NCBI RefSeq assembly: GCF_000204055.1
Contig: NW_006768870.1
Coordinates: forward strand, 71,485 to 135,484
Direction of reading: 5' to 3'
From: Melampsora larici-populina 98AG31
Lineage: Eukaryota; Basidiomycota; Pucciniomycetes; Pucciniales; Melampsoraceae
DNA length: 64,000 bases
Of this stretch, positions 21,380 to 34,252 are shown one piece after another; the first letter of the stretch is position 1, and each line of letters begins with the position of its first letter. The position numbers and the translations under genes are program-made. The notes beneath the pieces are model-generated. The model was not told the origin of the DNA, searched no databases, and was given only the letters and a program-made list of their open reading frames with translations.

Positions 21380-23557
21380 CTTCACACCTTCGTCCCTTAT
21401 TTCTTTATTATCTTGTTATCTTCCTTGTTCACCTTCTCTGCTCTTTCACAACAATTGGATTCCTGGTTCCGCTTCCCATGTTGTTTTGATGTTAGCATCG
21501 CATGTCAAAGTTTGTCTTCCACTTAAGAGTTTCTTCCTCGATACTTGTTGAGTTCTCTCAGGATACCATCGATTTACAACTTTGTTCCTTATTCTCGTCA
21601 CGCTTGGTTGTTTTTCTGTTCCATTGCCGTTCTCATTGGTCCCGATTATACATTCCATGATTTGTTTATGGACTGCCTCGAATAAGTTTGCTCGTCTTCG
21701 TTCCAGGGTCCTATTACATGTCTTCTAACTCCTCACTGCTCTACAATAAGTGAGGAAAACCATACTTGCCAGCTTTCTTTAAAAGGACAGCAAGAAAAGT
21801 GCCAATGTACGTTGGATGAATCGCCCGTCTGCTTTTCGATTCCTCCCAGCTCCCTTGACCTATGTAAGTAAGGCGAGTCAGTGCAAGATGATCAAGGGAC
21901 TCAAATCGACAGGTCTTTTCATCTTCATGTCTATCAGGATTGTAAATGAGGATATCGATCGCCCATTACCCCAATGTGTGACTTGATTATTTGATCTTCC
22001 ACCTTGAGCCAAATAACATATACTTTAACAAATTCATGTTCAAATCGAAGGAACGAGACACCGAAATGGTATTTCTCCTTCCAGACTGTTTCCAAGAGTA
22101 ACTTTACCTCTCTGCATTCGACCAAACAAAAATGTACCCAATGTGGTCACTTCAGGTCGAAACTTTCGCAATGGGTCTCCTTGAACTACCAATCTTCTAT
22201 CATTCACTTCAAGTCTTCATCAATCGATTCATCCACCAAAATTCAATATGACCCACATTTAATCTAGATGAAACACGAAACTCGCAACATTTCTTATAAA
22301 AACATCAACACCCTCAATTGTTAGGTTCATCAATCTATCAAACCATCAAACCAAATCAAAGCGACTTCAAATTATCTAAATCATCAATCCAATCGATCAA
22401 TTCTTTACATATCTAGATTGAATCCCTTTGTCTTATTATCATTCCTCTTCTTACAATCATTCTAATCACACTGATCAATCTAAATCTACACCTTCCACAT
22501 CATAATCAAGGGTTCGATCAACAATCTATCGAAGGAAATATGATCTTGGCTGTTCCTGCTTGTCTTTTAGAGAAAGACAAGCCGAGTTTATCAAGTCAAG
22601 AATCAAAGCGAGCAAAGCATGTAGCAAGATATTCAAACCGAAAATTGACTTTTTTGAAATTTGATGTTTTACAGGAGAGCAGCTATGCGACAAGGATATG
22701 ATTAATTATGTTCAATGGTACCTGATTGAAGCAATTCTAATGTAGATTGGAAAGACAAAGACAGAAATTAAGTGAGAAAAAGAAACAAAACATATCTATT
22801 GGATTGATAAAATAAGACCAATCGACCTGAAGAAGAAGATCAAAAATCAGGATCTAAATCAGAAGCAATTGTTTTAACTCGAAGTTTGTGCCTTCCTCAT
22901 TTTCTCTTTCAAAAGTTTTTTACAACAAAAAATTATACAACAGACCTCGTTTTGTTTGTTTTTTCTTGTGTGAATTTTCTGATAGGTAAACAAAAATTTG
23001 TAGAATACACAAAAGAATTGAAAATTAAAAGAGAGAGTTCATTAAATAGTTTAAAAAAGTAGAACAAGTGATAGGTAAAGAGATTTCAATCAACTTTGGG
23101 AAGAGAAATGGAATGTAATTGTAGAATTAAATAATCAAACTTGAAATTACCCCCAGCAAATAATCAGCCTGCTTTTTCTCTATATGTAAAAGTAAGAAAA
23201 TAAAGAAGGTGTTTTTGGTAATGGTGTTTTATTTTTGGGTGGAGATTATTTCAGTCCCAAATTTTTCTTGTTTTCTTTATAATCAAGAAACATTTCTTTC
23301 CTTTTAGTATAATAATATAATCATCGTACCAATGTTTTTTTATATTACTCATTACTCATCTTTGTGTTTTGTGTGTATCATGTGTGTTTGTATCTTTAAA
23401 ATGAAGTTCTTAAATTTTGCATGAGTCAATACAAAATAATATAAATCTTCTTTTTCAAAATCTTATATCATTGTTGTATGAATTACAAATTACAAATCCT
23501 TTTGTGATGTTCAAAGGCAGAAGACTTTATAATTTTTAGGAAACTCCCTTCAGTATA
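21380..23557. other. AT-rich spacer, no gene seen
   Basis: 3' UTR of the secreted-protein gene followed by about 2 kb of low-complexity AT-rich DNA. TCATCAATC-like short repeats occur at 22200-22500. No family motif in any frame. Confidence 0.4.
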
Positions 23558-23565
23558 TGGTGGTT

Positions 23566-23745
23566 ACAACACCGCAATCGCTACGCTCCGCTCAGGTTTT
23601 CGACCTGATTTGAGAGCGGAGCGCAGTGCTGCGCTCAATCCCGCTGCGCACCAAATCGCTCATTTAATTTTTTTCTCTTACCCCGGTGTGCGTAGTGGTA
23701 AAACCACTACGCACATCGCTATGAGCGGCGCACATCGCCGCAATT
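23566..23745. repeat. Left GC-rich subterminal palindromes of the hAT element
   Basis: Repeated CGCTCCGCTC / GAGCGGAGCGC / GCTGCGCTC motifs plus a perfect stem GTGCGTAGTGGT (about 23688) with ACCACTACGCAC. The island is far richer in GC than the surrounding sequence. Such subterminal motifs are typical hAT transposase binding regions. Confidence 0.75.
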
Positions 23746-23859
23746 TTGAAAAAAAGAGAAACTTGATAATTTTTTTTAAACACATAGACATGTATATCTA
23801 GTGATAGTATAATAGAAAACAAAAAGAACAAGAACGTTTTTCAAAAAAACACTACAACT

Positions 23860-26800
23860 TCACTTCTTTTTTTCTGAACTATCTTTTTTTTTTACCGTCA
23901 CCGTCACTTTCTTTTTTTTAACCGTGCTATCAATAAAACCCTGAAAAGCCTTCATGGGTTCTTCAAAGTCTCCACCTGGGACTATCCCTTCCTTCAACCA
24001 GGCCTGGGAACCCACAAGACGCTCCATGGTCTTATGGTGCATTCCTCCACGTAACGGGGTACAAATGTCGGCCGCGGCGGAAAACGTACGCTCACATGCG
24101 CATGATGTGGCTGACACAGACAAGTAGTCACGAGCAATTTGAGAAAGGATCGGAAATTGAGATTCATGTTCCTGTGATAGAGAAGGTGTTAGCAAACATC
24201 CGTATATATTATATACTACATGAAAGATAAAAAGATAAAGAATAAAAAATAAAAAGATAAACTCACCCTCCACCAATCAAGAGGGGTTTGGTCCTTGTTG
24301 ATAGGGTACTTTCCTTTCAGGTAGTCCTCAAGTTCGGAGTTGAAAACTTTGTCAGTCGTGGTGTTTGAAGCTGCAAAAATATCAAAAGTGTCGGGTTCCT
24401 CAGCAGAGTCCTTGGCCTGATCAGGTGATGGTGATCGCTCTCGATTTTGATCTTCCTCCAAGACCGTATTGAAGGCCATCTCAATAGCAGAATTGGCTGT
24501 GAAATCGTATTCAGGATAGTGGATGGTGAAAAACTTGACACGGAATCGGGGATTAAGGACAGTAGCGAGAATGATACTATCGCAGTTGAGTGACTCTTCT
24601 TGATACTTTCCAAGCCACTTGACCATCTTGTCAATTGCTGTCACTAGGCTGGGAAAGTCTCTTGCATCGGGTCGAAGGGTTGTGAGCTCTTTGATGACCC
24701 GTTTATATTCGGCCAGGATGATGCACCCAGTTGGGCCATTACCTTCGACTCGGGCCGTGGCGTCGACAAAGGTCTAAGTGATAGAAATATCTATCAATAC
24801 CAGGAGAGCAATGAGAGAGAGAGAAACAAATGTACCTTTAAAACGCGGTTGACTAATTCAACCGCGTGCCATTCAGCTGGCGAGATAGTGACCCCTTTGA
24901 AAAACTGGGCCTTGCGATCCGCAGAAAGCATGGAGTTGATGACCTGTAATCATAGACAACAATCAGAAACACTTGATCATCCCTATCAAACAGATATGAA
25001 ATGATTCCTACCTCCTGGGCCTCGCAAGCCACCTTTTGGCTCTCGTAGTGACTGTTCCAGCGTGTTTTGCAAGGTCGCTTGAGCATGCGACCTTGATAAC
25101 CCATCCGAGTCGCACGAGACTTGAAGTCGCATCGCCTGGCTGCACTGCTGGCAATCTGGCCACTGACAGCGTCAATCTGCAAACAGTAAGTCAAAGAGTC
25201 AATTTCGGCCATGCAGACAAGATGTTATAAGATAAAATTGAAAGGTACTTACTTTTGCAAGGGCTACCGCAACAATGTCGTCCTCCTTACAAACTACCCC
25301 CGATACCAGCTCTTGATTGGTTTCAGCTTCATCTACACCATCTGGCTTCTCTGGAAGACCGGTGTCATCCTTGTCATCGGATTCGTTGTCGTCAATCTCA
25401 ACCTCGCCGTCGCTGTCGTTGACCTCGAGAGTTGGGACAGGGAGAGGGTGATTATGAGGGACGCAAGGCTTTTCAACACTGACCTTTTGCCCAATTGCTT
25501 TGAGCCCATGCCCGACCGTGAGGTTGAGCTTGTGTGCATAGCACCGCACATGATGTGCCGAGGCTTGCCAAAAAATTGGTTCTTCTGCCTTCGAGAACAT
25601 AGCCTGCATTTCGGAGGCCATTGGTCCATTGTTACTGCCACTGTCAGTGGTCTGACAGAGCATGTAAGAAAGAGTAAACAAAAATTAGTGAAGTTGATAT
25701 TGCAAAAAGGGAAGAAAACGATAAAATAAAGGAAATACTTATTTTTTTGTGGAGTCCGTGACAAATCAAAAACTTTCCGATTGGCCTTGCAAGAAGTGCA
25801 CCAAAATTTCTCCAAGCAATCATCTTGAGACTAAGATGGGTAGATTGGTAATTCCAGTCATCGTCGATATAATTTGCAGTTGCTCCGATGAAGGCGTATC
25901 GGTTGCCTTTAGTCGTCCATACATCATGTACTAAACAAAACTTGCCTCTATTATTCTATATTCATGAAAGTGATATCAGTATAGGTTACAACATAAAAGG
26001 GAGATGGCTTCAAAGGAAACACTTACCTTAACCCTATTGATAGCTTTTTCGTGCAATGAAGAATGAAGTAAAATCGCTTGCTGTGCTGCCCAGGTTCTTG
26101 ATCGGACCACGGCACCACGATTGACTGCATAGAACGCTGCACAAAGCGCTGGATCCTCGAAACGAGCCCATGGAAGAGCATGACGCACAACCCACAGTAC
26201 CAGTATCATGCTGACTAGGTCGGGTGTAAACGTTGGTCCTTTGAAGTAATCGGTCAAGGTGTTTGTCTTCTCATCGTCGAGTGTTTCCAGATAAGCTGGA
26301 GGTAGTACCACTCCTGCCTTTATCGCTTTGTGACGCATGGTGCAGACTGGTCGACCTTCTTTGCCGTCGCGGTGACCCCATAATCCGTAATATGAGGTTT
26401 TGCCCTTACTATACGTACCATAACACCATCGACACTTGAATTTGAGACCCTACAGAAGAAAAATGTCAGCGATAATTTAAACTTTATTGATGAAATGATA
26501 AAAGAAGAATAAGTACGTTAGGAGGGTAGAAATACTTGAGGAGATCCCTCGCGTTGCTACTCCTAGTCTGATTATAGCCTAACTGGTCATTGGACCCAAC
26601 GATCTCGACGTCTGACTCTTGCGACGAGTCGCACCCGTCAGGAACCTCAAAGTCCTAATGGAAACATGGATAAGATGAGATCAGAAGATGACAGAGAAAA
26701 AGAGAGACTCGATAGGAAGTATTTAGGCAAGCAGGAACTCACATTAGTTTTGGTTCTCTTGACCGAAGGCGAGTTACTCTTCAATGGGCTACCTGATGGT

Positions 26801-27181
26801 GATCGAGCTCGTTTGCTGATGGAAGAACGACTCTAGAAAAGGCAATGAAATTGAAAAGTTAGTTCTGGAACCCGTATTGATTGAATGTGATCGGATTTGA
26901 TTGATGAGTTAACAGACCTTTCCTTTTGAAGTTGGCTTAGCCTTTGGAGCAACTTCTTTCTTTTTCTTAGTTGGAGCCTGGGGTCTTGGAGAAGCAGGTC
27001 GATGGGAAAGGGAAGTGGAGTCATTCTCGGTAGTTGGTGATGCTGCTAGAGATGTACGTGAGTCGGTTGGAGATCTGATGTAACCAGGTTGCGATCGAGC
27101 CGGGCTTGGTGGTCGAAGAGTTCGACTCAACAACCCACCTGGTACCTGGAGGCTACTCGGAGTCGAATTGGAAGTGGGCAT
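23860..27181 (-). CDS. hAT family transposase
   Basis: A multi-exon minus-strand gene runs from the ATG at 27181 to about 23860. Exon 1 is a Ser/Pro-rich N-terminus with a Lys-rich patch (PTKKKKEVAPKAK). Next come an acidic exon (DFEVPDGCDSSQESDVEIVG), a BED-type zinc finger (FKCRWCYGTYSKGK ... LWGHRDG) and a helical region (LVSMILVLWVVRHALPW). The catalytic core shows CLVHDVWTT (first Asp region), QTTDSGSNNGPMASEM (second Asp), HHVRCYAHKLNLTVGHGL, KRPCKTRWNSHYES, and finally the dimerisation segment with the catalytic Glu, SCACERTFSAAADI...LRGGMHHKTMERLVGSQAWL. An acidic insert lies near 25330-25440. Introns are about 60-150 bp. No clear internal stop was seen in the exons, so it may be active. 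It acts in the nucleus on the flanking ends at 23566 and 27661. Confidence 0.88.
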
Positions 27182-27424
27182 GATAGAGAAAATGAGTTTG
27201 TTAATATCTGATCCAAAGAAAATGAACGAGATGAAGTGCGATCAAGGAGGGAACTTACCAGTTAAAATCGAAAACACCTCTGTGGTAACCACATGCCAGC
27301 CATTGGTCCAGAGTTGTCCAGGGGGTCGACAGACGTGTCCAAATGGCGGTCCATGCTTCTTCACCACCATCTATTAGGTGTTTCGATGCGGAGGAGTTGC
27401 TGTACGATCAAGAATGTTGGCGAA

Positions 27425-27661
27425 GGATTCAGGATGACCCTGTACCCAGGCCTGTACCCCTGGGTACAGGGTTTTGCTCCGCTCATGAGCGGAGCAACTC
27501 GGGTCCGGGCACTGTGCGTAGCGGTTTGCTGCGCTCAGGCAAATGCAGCCCCTGGGTGCGGTGCGCAGGCTGCGCTCGCCAGAGTAAGGGGCGTAGCGCA
27601 GGCAAAAATCGCTCCGCACACGCTCCACACACGCTCTTTCGTGCGGAGCGGTTGCGGTGTT
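27425..27661. repeat. Right GC-rich subterminal palindromes of the hAT element
   Basis: Contains the perfect palindrome GCTCCGCTCATGAGCGGAGC (about 27476-27495), the inverted repeat CCTGTACCC / GGGTACAGG, and several GTGCGTAGCG, CTGCGCTC and GCTCCGCACACGCTCC motifs, matching the vocabulary of the left block. Confidence 0.75.
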
Positions 27662-27669
27662 GGTGGTTA

Positions 27670-28510
27670 TCAAAGGAAGACAAGGATATATCTGATTGAG
27701 GGATCAATTGAAGTGGAAATTGATATGAGAATGGGTTTTTAAGACAAAATAGAATGGAAATAGAGAGGAACAAGCAGGGGGGACAAACAATTCTGACACT
27801 GCAGCAAGGCTTGCTCAGATACTACCTTGTTCCAATGGCCAATTGCATTTGCAACACCATTGCAAGTAGGAAAAGAGTAAATCTGTTCTGACATGAAGAT
27901 GCATTTGGTTAGCAAGTGCTATGAAAGGGATGTTTCATGCCAGCAGAAATGAAGCAAGCAGAGCATGCACCTGATTTTGATTAAGATACAGTTGGGTGAG
28001 GGAAGGCTCACACCACTTGGAAAGACTAACTTAATTAAGCCCCCCTTGAACAAGCAAGCAGTCAAGAAAGGGACTTATGGCTTACTAGAGAACATGCCGA
28101 CATGCTTGCCACGGATCAAATGTACCACTTCACACATCAAGAAATGGGACAGATTAGGACATCCTTTAATCAAACTACATTAAGGGTTCCTTCATGGTAT
28201 TTGAATTTATATCCATACAAGTTCACATGTGATTGCTGCCTGTTCATGATGGTGCTGCTTGGAAAAGGTGCCACTTACAAACAATTGGTATAATGTTTGT
28301 CTAGTCAAACCTTGATGGTATTGTTCAAGTAAACTGTGACACATTGTTCTTGATTTGTATACCCATTCACTCATCAAAATTATTTATGTACTATGTTTCT
28401 AGTACACCAGGTTTGACATTTGAGTCATGAAAGGAAATCAATGAGCTTTATTCTGGACCATCCTAGAAGTTGTGTTGGATGAATGAGCATACTGGTGTAA
28501 ACTCAATAAT
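27670..28510. other. Spacer, no gene seen
   Basis: No supported frame. Repeated GCAAGCAGAGCATG / AACAAGCAAGCAGTC-type words occur but no element boundary was found. Confidence 0.35.
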
Positions 28511-28774
28511 AGGGGGGTTCAAGTTGAGAAATAATAAGCTGGTTTGTTTAAAAACAAGCAAGTTTTAAAACTGATTATAAACAGTGAAAGTTGCTTGTTT
28601 GTGTAAAATTGTTTGAAACCCCCCAGCTTGTTTGCTCAAAGGATGCCAGAGCCAAAAAAAATTGGAGCCCTGTCACATACCCAGTTCCTTTCACGACTCT
28701 TGAATTGAACGGAAGTATCAATGAGATAGATGGAGTGAGATACTCTAAACTATCACCTTGAAAAACTTTGAAAC

Positions 28775-30103
28775 ATGCCTCAAACCTCTGAACACACCCA
28801 AATCATCCAAGATCTAAATACTCTTGCAGTAATTGCCAACAATGAAGCTACTGACCAACTACTGGTTGACCCTACCGGCATGAAATTGTTCCCAACAATG
28901 GGAGAACTTATGCATCCTGACAATCCGGAATCTGCAGCAATCTATGACAAAGTTTTTGATGATGAAGAAGAAATTTCGGAGCTACTTGATGCAGTAAACA
29001 GCCATTGCTATCTTCAGCCTCGATTCAAGGCCCCTCATGCATCTCCGTTCAACTTGAAGGACATGTTGAGGGACCATCAAACAGATATCATCCAGGCTAT
29101 GCGGACTTCACCAGAGGGTTTTGATTCTCTTCTTTCTCTTATTCAAAACCATCCCATCTTCATCTTGACAAGCAACAACCCTCAGCCATTGGTGGAACAT
29201 CAACTGGCAATCACCCTTGAGCGGCTTGGAAGCAACGGTAATGCAGCATCCATTGGTCAATTTGCTCGCAACTACAAGGTTTCACGTGGAGCAATTGTCA
29301 ACTGTACACGTTGAGTTATCACAGCTATCATATCTGAGGGGAAGTATTACCTCCAGTGGCCATTGAAGTCGCGTCGGCAGGCACTTGGAAAGGTCCTCTT
29401 GCTCAAGGGATTCCCCAAGTGTGTAGGTTTTGTGGATGGAACCGGCTTTCCAATATATCAGCGTCCTGGGAAAGATGGGGAGGTTTTCTTCGATAGGAAG
29501 CACAGGTATTCAATCAATTGCGAGATATTCTGTGATTGTGATTGAAGAATCACAATGATATATGCGGGGTGGCCAGGATCATGTTGCGACACAACAGTTT
29601 ATTAAAAGATGGGCATCTCACAAAATCCAGAGGAGTACTTTTCACCAGGTGTGTGTTATTCTTCTAATGAATAAAGCTGTCTTCTGTACTAATCTACACC
29701 TTCAGGCGAGTATCTACTAGCGGATTCAGCATACATAGCAACCGACAGTGTAGTCTCTTCCTACAAAGGGCAAGCAGCAACAATTGATCGAAACAAAGAT
29801 GTTAACTGGTATGTAGCCAAGTCTCGCGTGCGCAATTAGCAATCGATAGGTGTTTTGAAATTAAGGTGGGCATCACTTCAGGGAATGCGGCTACAGTTGA
29901 ATGAACGTGACAACATGTGTAGCTACATCGACTGGATACTGGCATGTGTAATCTTGCACAACATGCTTGCAGACTTGGGAAACACTTGAGAGGATTTAGA
30001 TGAGGTGCTCAGAGATGAAAGCTGGATGCTGGCTGATGAAATACGGACTGAGATAGGATTAGATGCACGTGAGGAGGGTAGCCAGCGGCGCGAGGGCCTG
30101 TAG
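28775..30103 (+). pseudogene. PIF/Harbinger transposase with several in-frame stops
   Basis: The plus strand reads a Harbinger-like protein from ATG 28775 (MPQTSEHTQIIQDL). The HTH-like region (LAITLERLGSNGNAASIGQF...YKVSRGAIVNCTR) is cut by TGA at 29312-29314 and continues in frame: FPKCVGFVDGTGFPIYQRP (first Asp), then stops TGA (29543-29545) and TAA (near 29608) around IYAGWPGSCCDTTVY, then GEYLLADSAYIATDS (second Asp) and IGVLKLRWASLQG with the expected acidic residue apparently lost or shifted, and ILACVILHNMLADLGNT, TGA, EDLDEVL to a TAG at 30101-30103. At least three of the stops are TGA. The gene is dead. The family call rests on motif order. Confidence 0.85.
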
Positions 30104-30298
30104 ATGTGAGGGAAATTATGGGAAGAGCATTTCTTCAACATGTGCGCTGAAAAGAATCTTTTTGTGCGGTTAAACCTAAAGCAGATAGACATAACACTGA
30201 AATGTGTATCAATTGTGTCCAGTTGTTCATTCAAAACAAAAGGTTCAGGTTCAGATTTAATTGTGGAATCATCGTAGGTAAAGATTTTACTAACCTTT

Positions 30299-33200
30299 TA
30301 TTTACTGATGAGGGGGTATGCAAGGTCAAGAAGCTGCATGATTTTCCCCAGTGACTTTCCTTCTGAATTCAATCTGATTGTCATCTTCTCTTGCTTAGCT
30401 GAAAGTTTATCTTTGTGATCCATGTTATACTTCTCCTTTTCTCATTTCAAAGCTGCATCCGCTTGGCACTGTTCAGCATCGATCTTTTGTTGTTCAAAGG
30501 TTTGACACCATTGCTGATTTTCTTGCACAACTGCAAGCTTGGCGTGATTTCCAGCTGCAAGAGCTGTTGCAATCAACTGGAGCGCACAAGAATGAAATGG
30601 AAAGGGTAGTTTCAATTTCATAAGTAACACACACAACATAAAGGAAAAGAAAATACATACCTAGAGCGCACAAGAATGAAATGGAAAGGGTGAGGAAAAG
30701 AGACCCTTTCCTAGTGCAGCTCCAGGTTGTATATATACACAACACTACTACGTAACAAACATTTTTTAGTTATGTAAGAACTAGAGAATTCACATGATCC
30801 GTCATGAGAGATAAAAGAACACAATAGACAAGAAGCAGTAGATGGAAAGCACACATGACAGATGACATAAGGAATACAAGAGGAGTTCATCATGAGATAT
30901 CAAGTATTCCAACAAGAGCTTGGGCGAGAGGGTTCTTGTGTTCCTTACCACGAACTTCAGTAGAATCTAGACGCGGAAGTGGATCCATAGGTGGACTAGC
31001 GATGGAACCTGATCGCTTGGCTGATCCAGCGGCACCTGCTGAGTTTTTAATGGTGCGAGTCTTCAAAAGGGATTGAGGAGGTTTGGGGTTGGAGTTGAAA
31101 TCTGCAGTTGAATCTTTGTCTTCCTGAGCATTTGATACACTGTGTGCTTGACTATTTGCTTTTCTACATACATGATCTCCTTGATTGATTGGTTCACTAG
31201 AGTTCTCATGTTCAAGGTATTCTTGAGATTCATACACCACCAGGTCACTTTTAGTTGACCAACCGGGTTCCGGAGGTGAAAAAATAAACCAAGTACAACC
31301 CAGTGAATACTCCGTTCTGCAACCATCTAAAACCAGTTTTGCAATGGGTTGATCAGAAACAGTTGATCAACCATTGGATCAACCGTTCATCAACCACATT
31401 TGGTGCAGCGTTCTCAAAACCGTGATGGATACCAACAGTTCTGCAATGGGTCAAGCTTCAACGGATTCAAAACGGGGTTTTGACCGTTATGGCGGCTGAG
31501 TCAGCAAGCCACGGGGCTTATCTTAATTTGACAAAACATCTTCCTCAAGAAAAAAGATGAAAATCAAATCAAGACATCGGTTGACCACCATCAAACACAA
31601 ATCAAATGAACCAATCAACTCAACTTGGCTTGCTCAACCTCCTTAATGTTAGAAAGCAGTCTCAATCAGTCACTCATAAACAACTTGAACTTCACTAATT
31701 TTTCATTACCATTCATCATTGCCACAATTTCTAATTCAACTGCCAAGGTGACAAGTTTTAATCAATCAAATATTGAACAAATCAGCTCTCAATATTCATT
31801 CAATGACAATGACTTCAACCTTCATGGTCTTCCGTTGGCCAATGAAATAGATTTCTCTGAATCCGAATCATCAGCTTTAGGTTCAATATTGCTACTCTTG
31901 TTCCAACTTAGACACTGATTTTGCTGTAGTTCCTATCAGCTTTGCATCCAATACTTCGATTCCATTGGGAAGTCATGCATCAGTACGGTTTAGATGGATT
32001 CAAGCGATATTAAAGTGGTTTGTGGGTGATTCAAGTTGACCTTCTAAAGCTGTGAAGATGTAATGACTAATTTGTACTTGACCCATTATGTGCTGTAGTG
32101 GTGAACTCATCAATTGCCTCATCCATGTTAGCTCCTCGTTCAACACACTAATATGTTCTCTTGATTCCCTCTGTCCTGGTCTCCTCAACCATACTGTACC
32201 AAAAAAGAAATAATCTTGATGTTCACTCCAAATAGACCGATGTATATTTCAATTTTACCAAAATTACGAAGGGGATTTCATCACATATAGACATAGCATG
32301 AATTAGCGACCATTCAAATTGTGTAGCTTCTCAATTGACCATCCAATTGGCTTCACAACCCATCCACTTCTTCTGTTCACCTATTGAAACAATTCTGTTT
32401 TCTATTGTCTACTCATGTATCTTTAATAAGTTTATTATCTGCAATTTCACCAATTTGTCACGCTCCAAACTATAGCTCCTATGTACATGTGCGCAAGATA
32501 CTAATGTAAGGAACTGAGCCACTAGACCGCACGGAATCAACATTTTTCCGCTCAACATCGGGTTTTTCTCAGGTCGATACCGGCTGATCAACCAGGGAAA
32601 AACCCCCGTTGCAGCACAGTTGGGAGGGACTCGTTCTAAACAGGTTCTTCACCAGTCAAGGGAAAACCGTTAATCAACCGAGGTAAAAACCGGTTGCTGA
32701 ACCGAAATAGTGACCTGGTGGTGTAGTAGTTCGCTGCAGGGCCAATTTGTATATTCTTCCAGGACTGTAACTTGGGCTGCTATATGAAGTCCAACACAGT
32801 TAGTGTCTTCGCGCACTGTGTATCAGTTCAAGATGACTTACACTTTTGTCATTGTTGTTTTCTTCAAGAATGACATCACCTTCTTCGGTTGATTTTGCAG
32901 TATGATCCACATCCTCAGACTCCTTTCCCAAACTGTTACACAATTCCCAATCCTGCCACTCTAGATTACCAGCGTTGTCCACACCACTATCCAAGATAGC
33001 AAATGGTGTCACATTTGGTTTGTCTCCAAAGAGAGCCTCCATCTTCTCAAAATACGGACATATGTCCTACTTCTTTTGAGCAGTTGTAAATATACCCTTT
33101 TGATTATCTTTCTCCAAGATTCCAGCACTGGTCTCCTTAGTCCATTTCCTAGCTTTCATGTAGTTTGCTTTGTAGCGGATCAATCGTTGGTCAAGACCGC

Positions 33201-33588
33201 GTCCATTAAGATTCATCTGTCGGGAGCTTGGGCCTTTACTGATACAGTGACAAACGTTGTACAAGCCATTGATGTGAGTGGCGAAAGTGTTCAAAGATGT
33301 ATTACAATTCATTGTCTGACCAGTCACTGTTGTTTTTTTGCCTGGACCATAGATCAACTTGAACTTTTCAGGTTTGGATAAGTACGTCACTACATTTTCA
33401 AAATCTTCTTGCTCAAACCTTGGATTCTTATCAGAGACCTTGTCATGATCAATTGAATTCAGGCGAGTCTTTGTTTCATCTAAATTATTGTCCACAGAAT
33501 CTGAGTCTTTGTTCATTGACTTGTGTGCCAGTTTCTTTTCTGGTTGCGGAAGCTTGATTTTCTTGAGCTTTTGGTGTTCTTCTTCCAT
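30299..33588 (-). pseudogene. Myb/SANT-like Harbinger partner gene interrupted by a nested element
   Basis: Read from 33588 down: a Lys/Glu-rich start (MEEEHQKLKKIKLPQPEKK), a Myb-like block FEQEDFENVVTYLSKPEKF...HINGLYN, LNGRGLDQRLIRYKANYMKARKW (the usual K-x-x-Y-x-x-A/K-x-W end), and an acidic segment to about 32800. The gene resumes after the nested element at about 31233 (YESQEYLEHENSSEP), then a Pro/Ser segment, and ends in a helix (KLSAKQEKMTIRLNSEGKSL) with TAA near 30299. The interruption spans 31235-32723. Exon limits are uncertain. It parallels the intact partner at 18143-19401 in position and convergent orientation. Confidence 0.65.
31235..32723. mobile_element. Nested TA-flanked TIR element without transposase
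   Basis: The ends CACCACCAGGTCACT and AGTGACCTGGTGGTG are perfect complements bordered by TA (31233-31234, 32724-32725). The interior has many AACCGGTT, GTTGATCAACC and ACGGTTGATTAAC-like inverted words but no transposase motif. The short plus-strand frame at 31625-31918 shows no family signature and is not called. Insertion splits the Myb-like gene. Confidence 0.75.
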
Positions 33589-33988
33589 CTCAGCTTTGGT
33601 CCTTCTTTTGCGCTGAGAGGTTGATTGTCTGGACTAAGGACTGAGACGTATGTGGAGTGACTTTCATCTTTAAGTAGGATGGAGGGGAACTAGAAAAAGG
33701 ATAAAGCACACAAAGTTGGTGAAGAAAAAACTCAGTATGAGAGAAATACTTGGAATCTGTGAACCTGGGTGAAAAAAATATTCATGGAGGATTCACAGGG
33801 TCTCACGTGGTCAAGGGAGGCACACATCATGCTTGTTTCATCATAAAAAGGTGCTTGTTTTCATAAATTAAGAAAACGAGCCACCTCCAAAGCAGGCTTG
33901 TTTGATAAAATTTTTAAGCTTAAATTTAACAAAACAAGCAACTGCATTTTGCTAAGTTTAACAAAAAGATCTCAACTTGAACCCCCCT

Positions 33989-34249
33989 GATGTGTGCCTA
34001 TCAAATTGGTGCAATACATGAGAAATCTTCTTTCAGGTATGTAAGCCTTTGAGCCAATCAGAGGATTCATAGCAAATGCAGAAGAGTCAAGAAATGACAA
34101 GTCAGGAATGGATATGTGAAAAGATCAAGTTAGGTGAATATGATACAATGGATATCTTAAAGACAAAGTCAAAGGTGATTCAGGATGCTATCCTTCTTGT
34201 TGATATCAGTGATACTACATAGAGCTTTATCCTTCATCACCCCAAGATC
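33989..34249. other. Spacer, no gene seen
   Basis: Under 300 bases without a supported frame, between two mobile elements. Confidence 0.3.
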
Positions 34250-34252
34250 TTA

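Larger units (their letters stand above)
23566..27661. mobile_element. hAT element with 8-bp target duplication GGTGGTTA
   Basis: The 8-mer GGTGGTTA occurs directly at 23558-23565 and 27662-27669. Just inside are CAACACCGCAATCGC (left) and GCGGTTGCGGTGTT (right), inverted repeats of about 10-15 bp with one extra C at the left tip. Length is 4.1 kb. GC-rich palindromic blocks occupy both subterminal regions and a hAT transposase gene fills the centre. An exact target duplication and open transposase exons suggest a fairly recent insertion. Confidence 0.88.
28511..33988. mobile_element. Second PIF/Harbinger element, decayed, with a nested insertion
   Basis: The terminal repeats AGGGGGGTTCAAGTTGAGA (28511-28529) and its complement (33970-33988) are exact over 19 bp. 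Inside both ends are repeated GCTTGTTT words in both orientations, likely subterminal binding sites. The body holds a broken Harbinger transposase (+) and a broken Myb-like gene (-). A 3-bp target duplication could not be recognised (ATA versus TGA). A 1.49 kb TA-flanked element sits inside the Myb-like gene. Confidence 0.8.

Noticed and set aside
20952..21551. Long alternative frame overlapping the secreted-protein gene
   Set aside because: It runs out of frame with the signal-peptide frame, lacks a signal or domain, and continues into the 3' UTR.
27374..27742. Several Cys/Arg-rich overlapping frames
   Set aside because: They lie in the GC-rich palindromic subterminal block of the hAT element and conflict with each other; no domain is visible.
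31625..31918. Ser/Asn-rich frame inside the nested TA-flanked element
   Set aside because: Low complexity, no family motif, and element appears non-autonomous.
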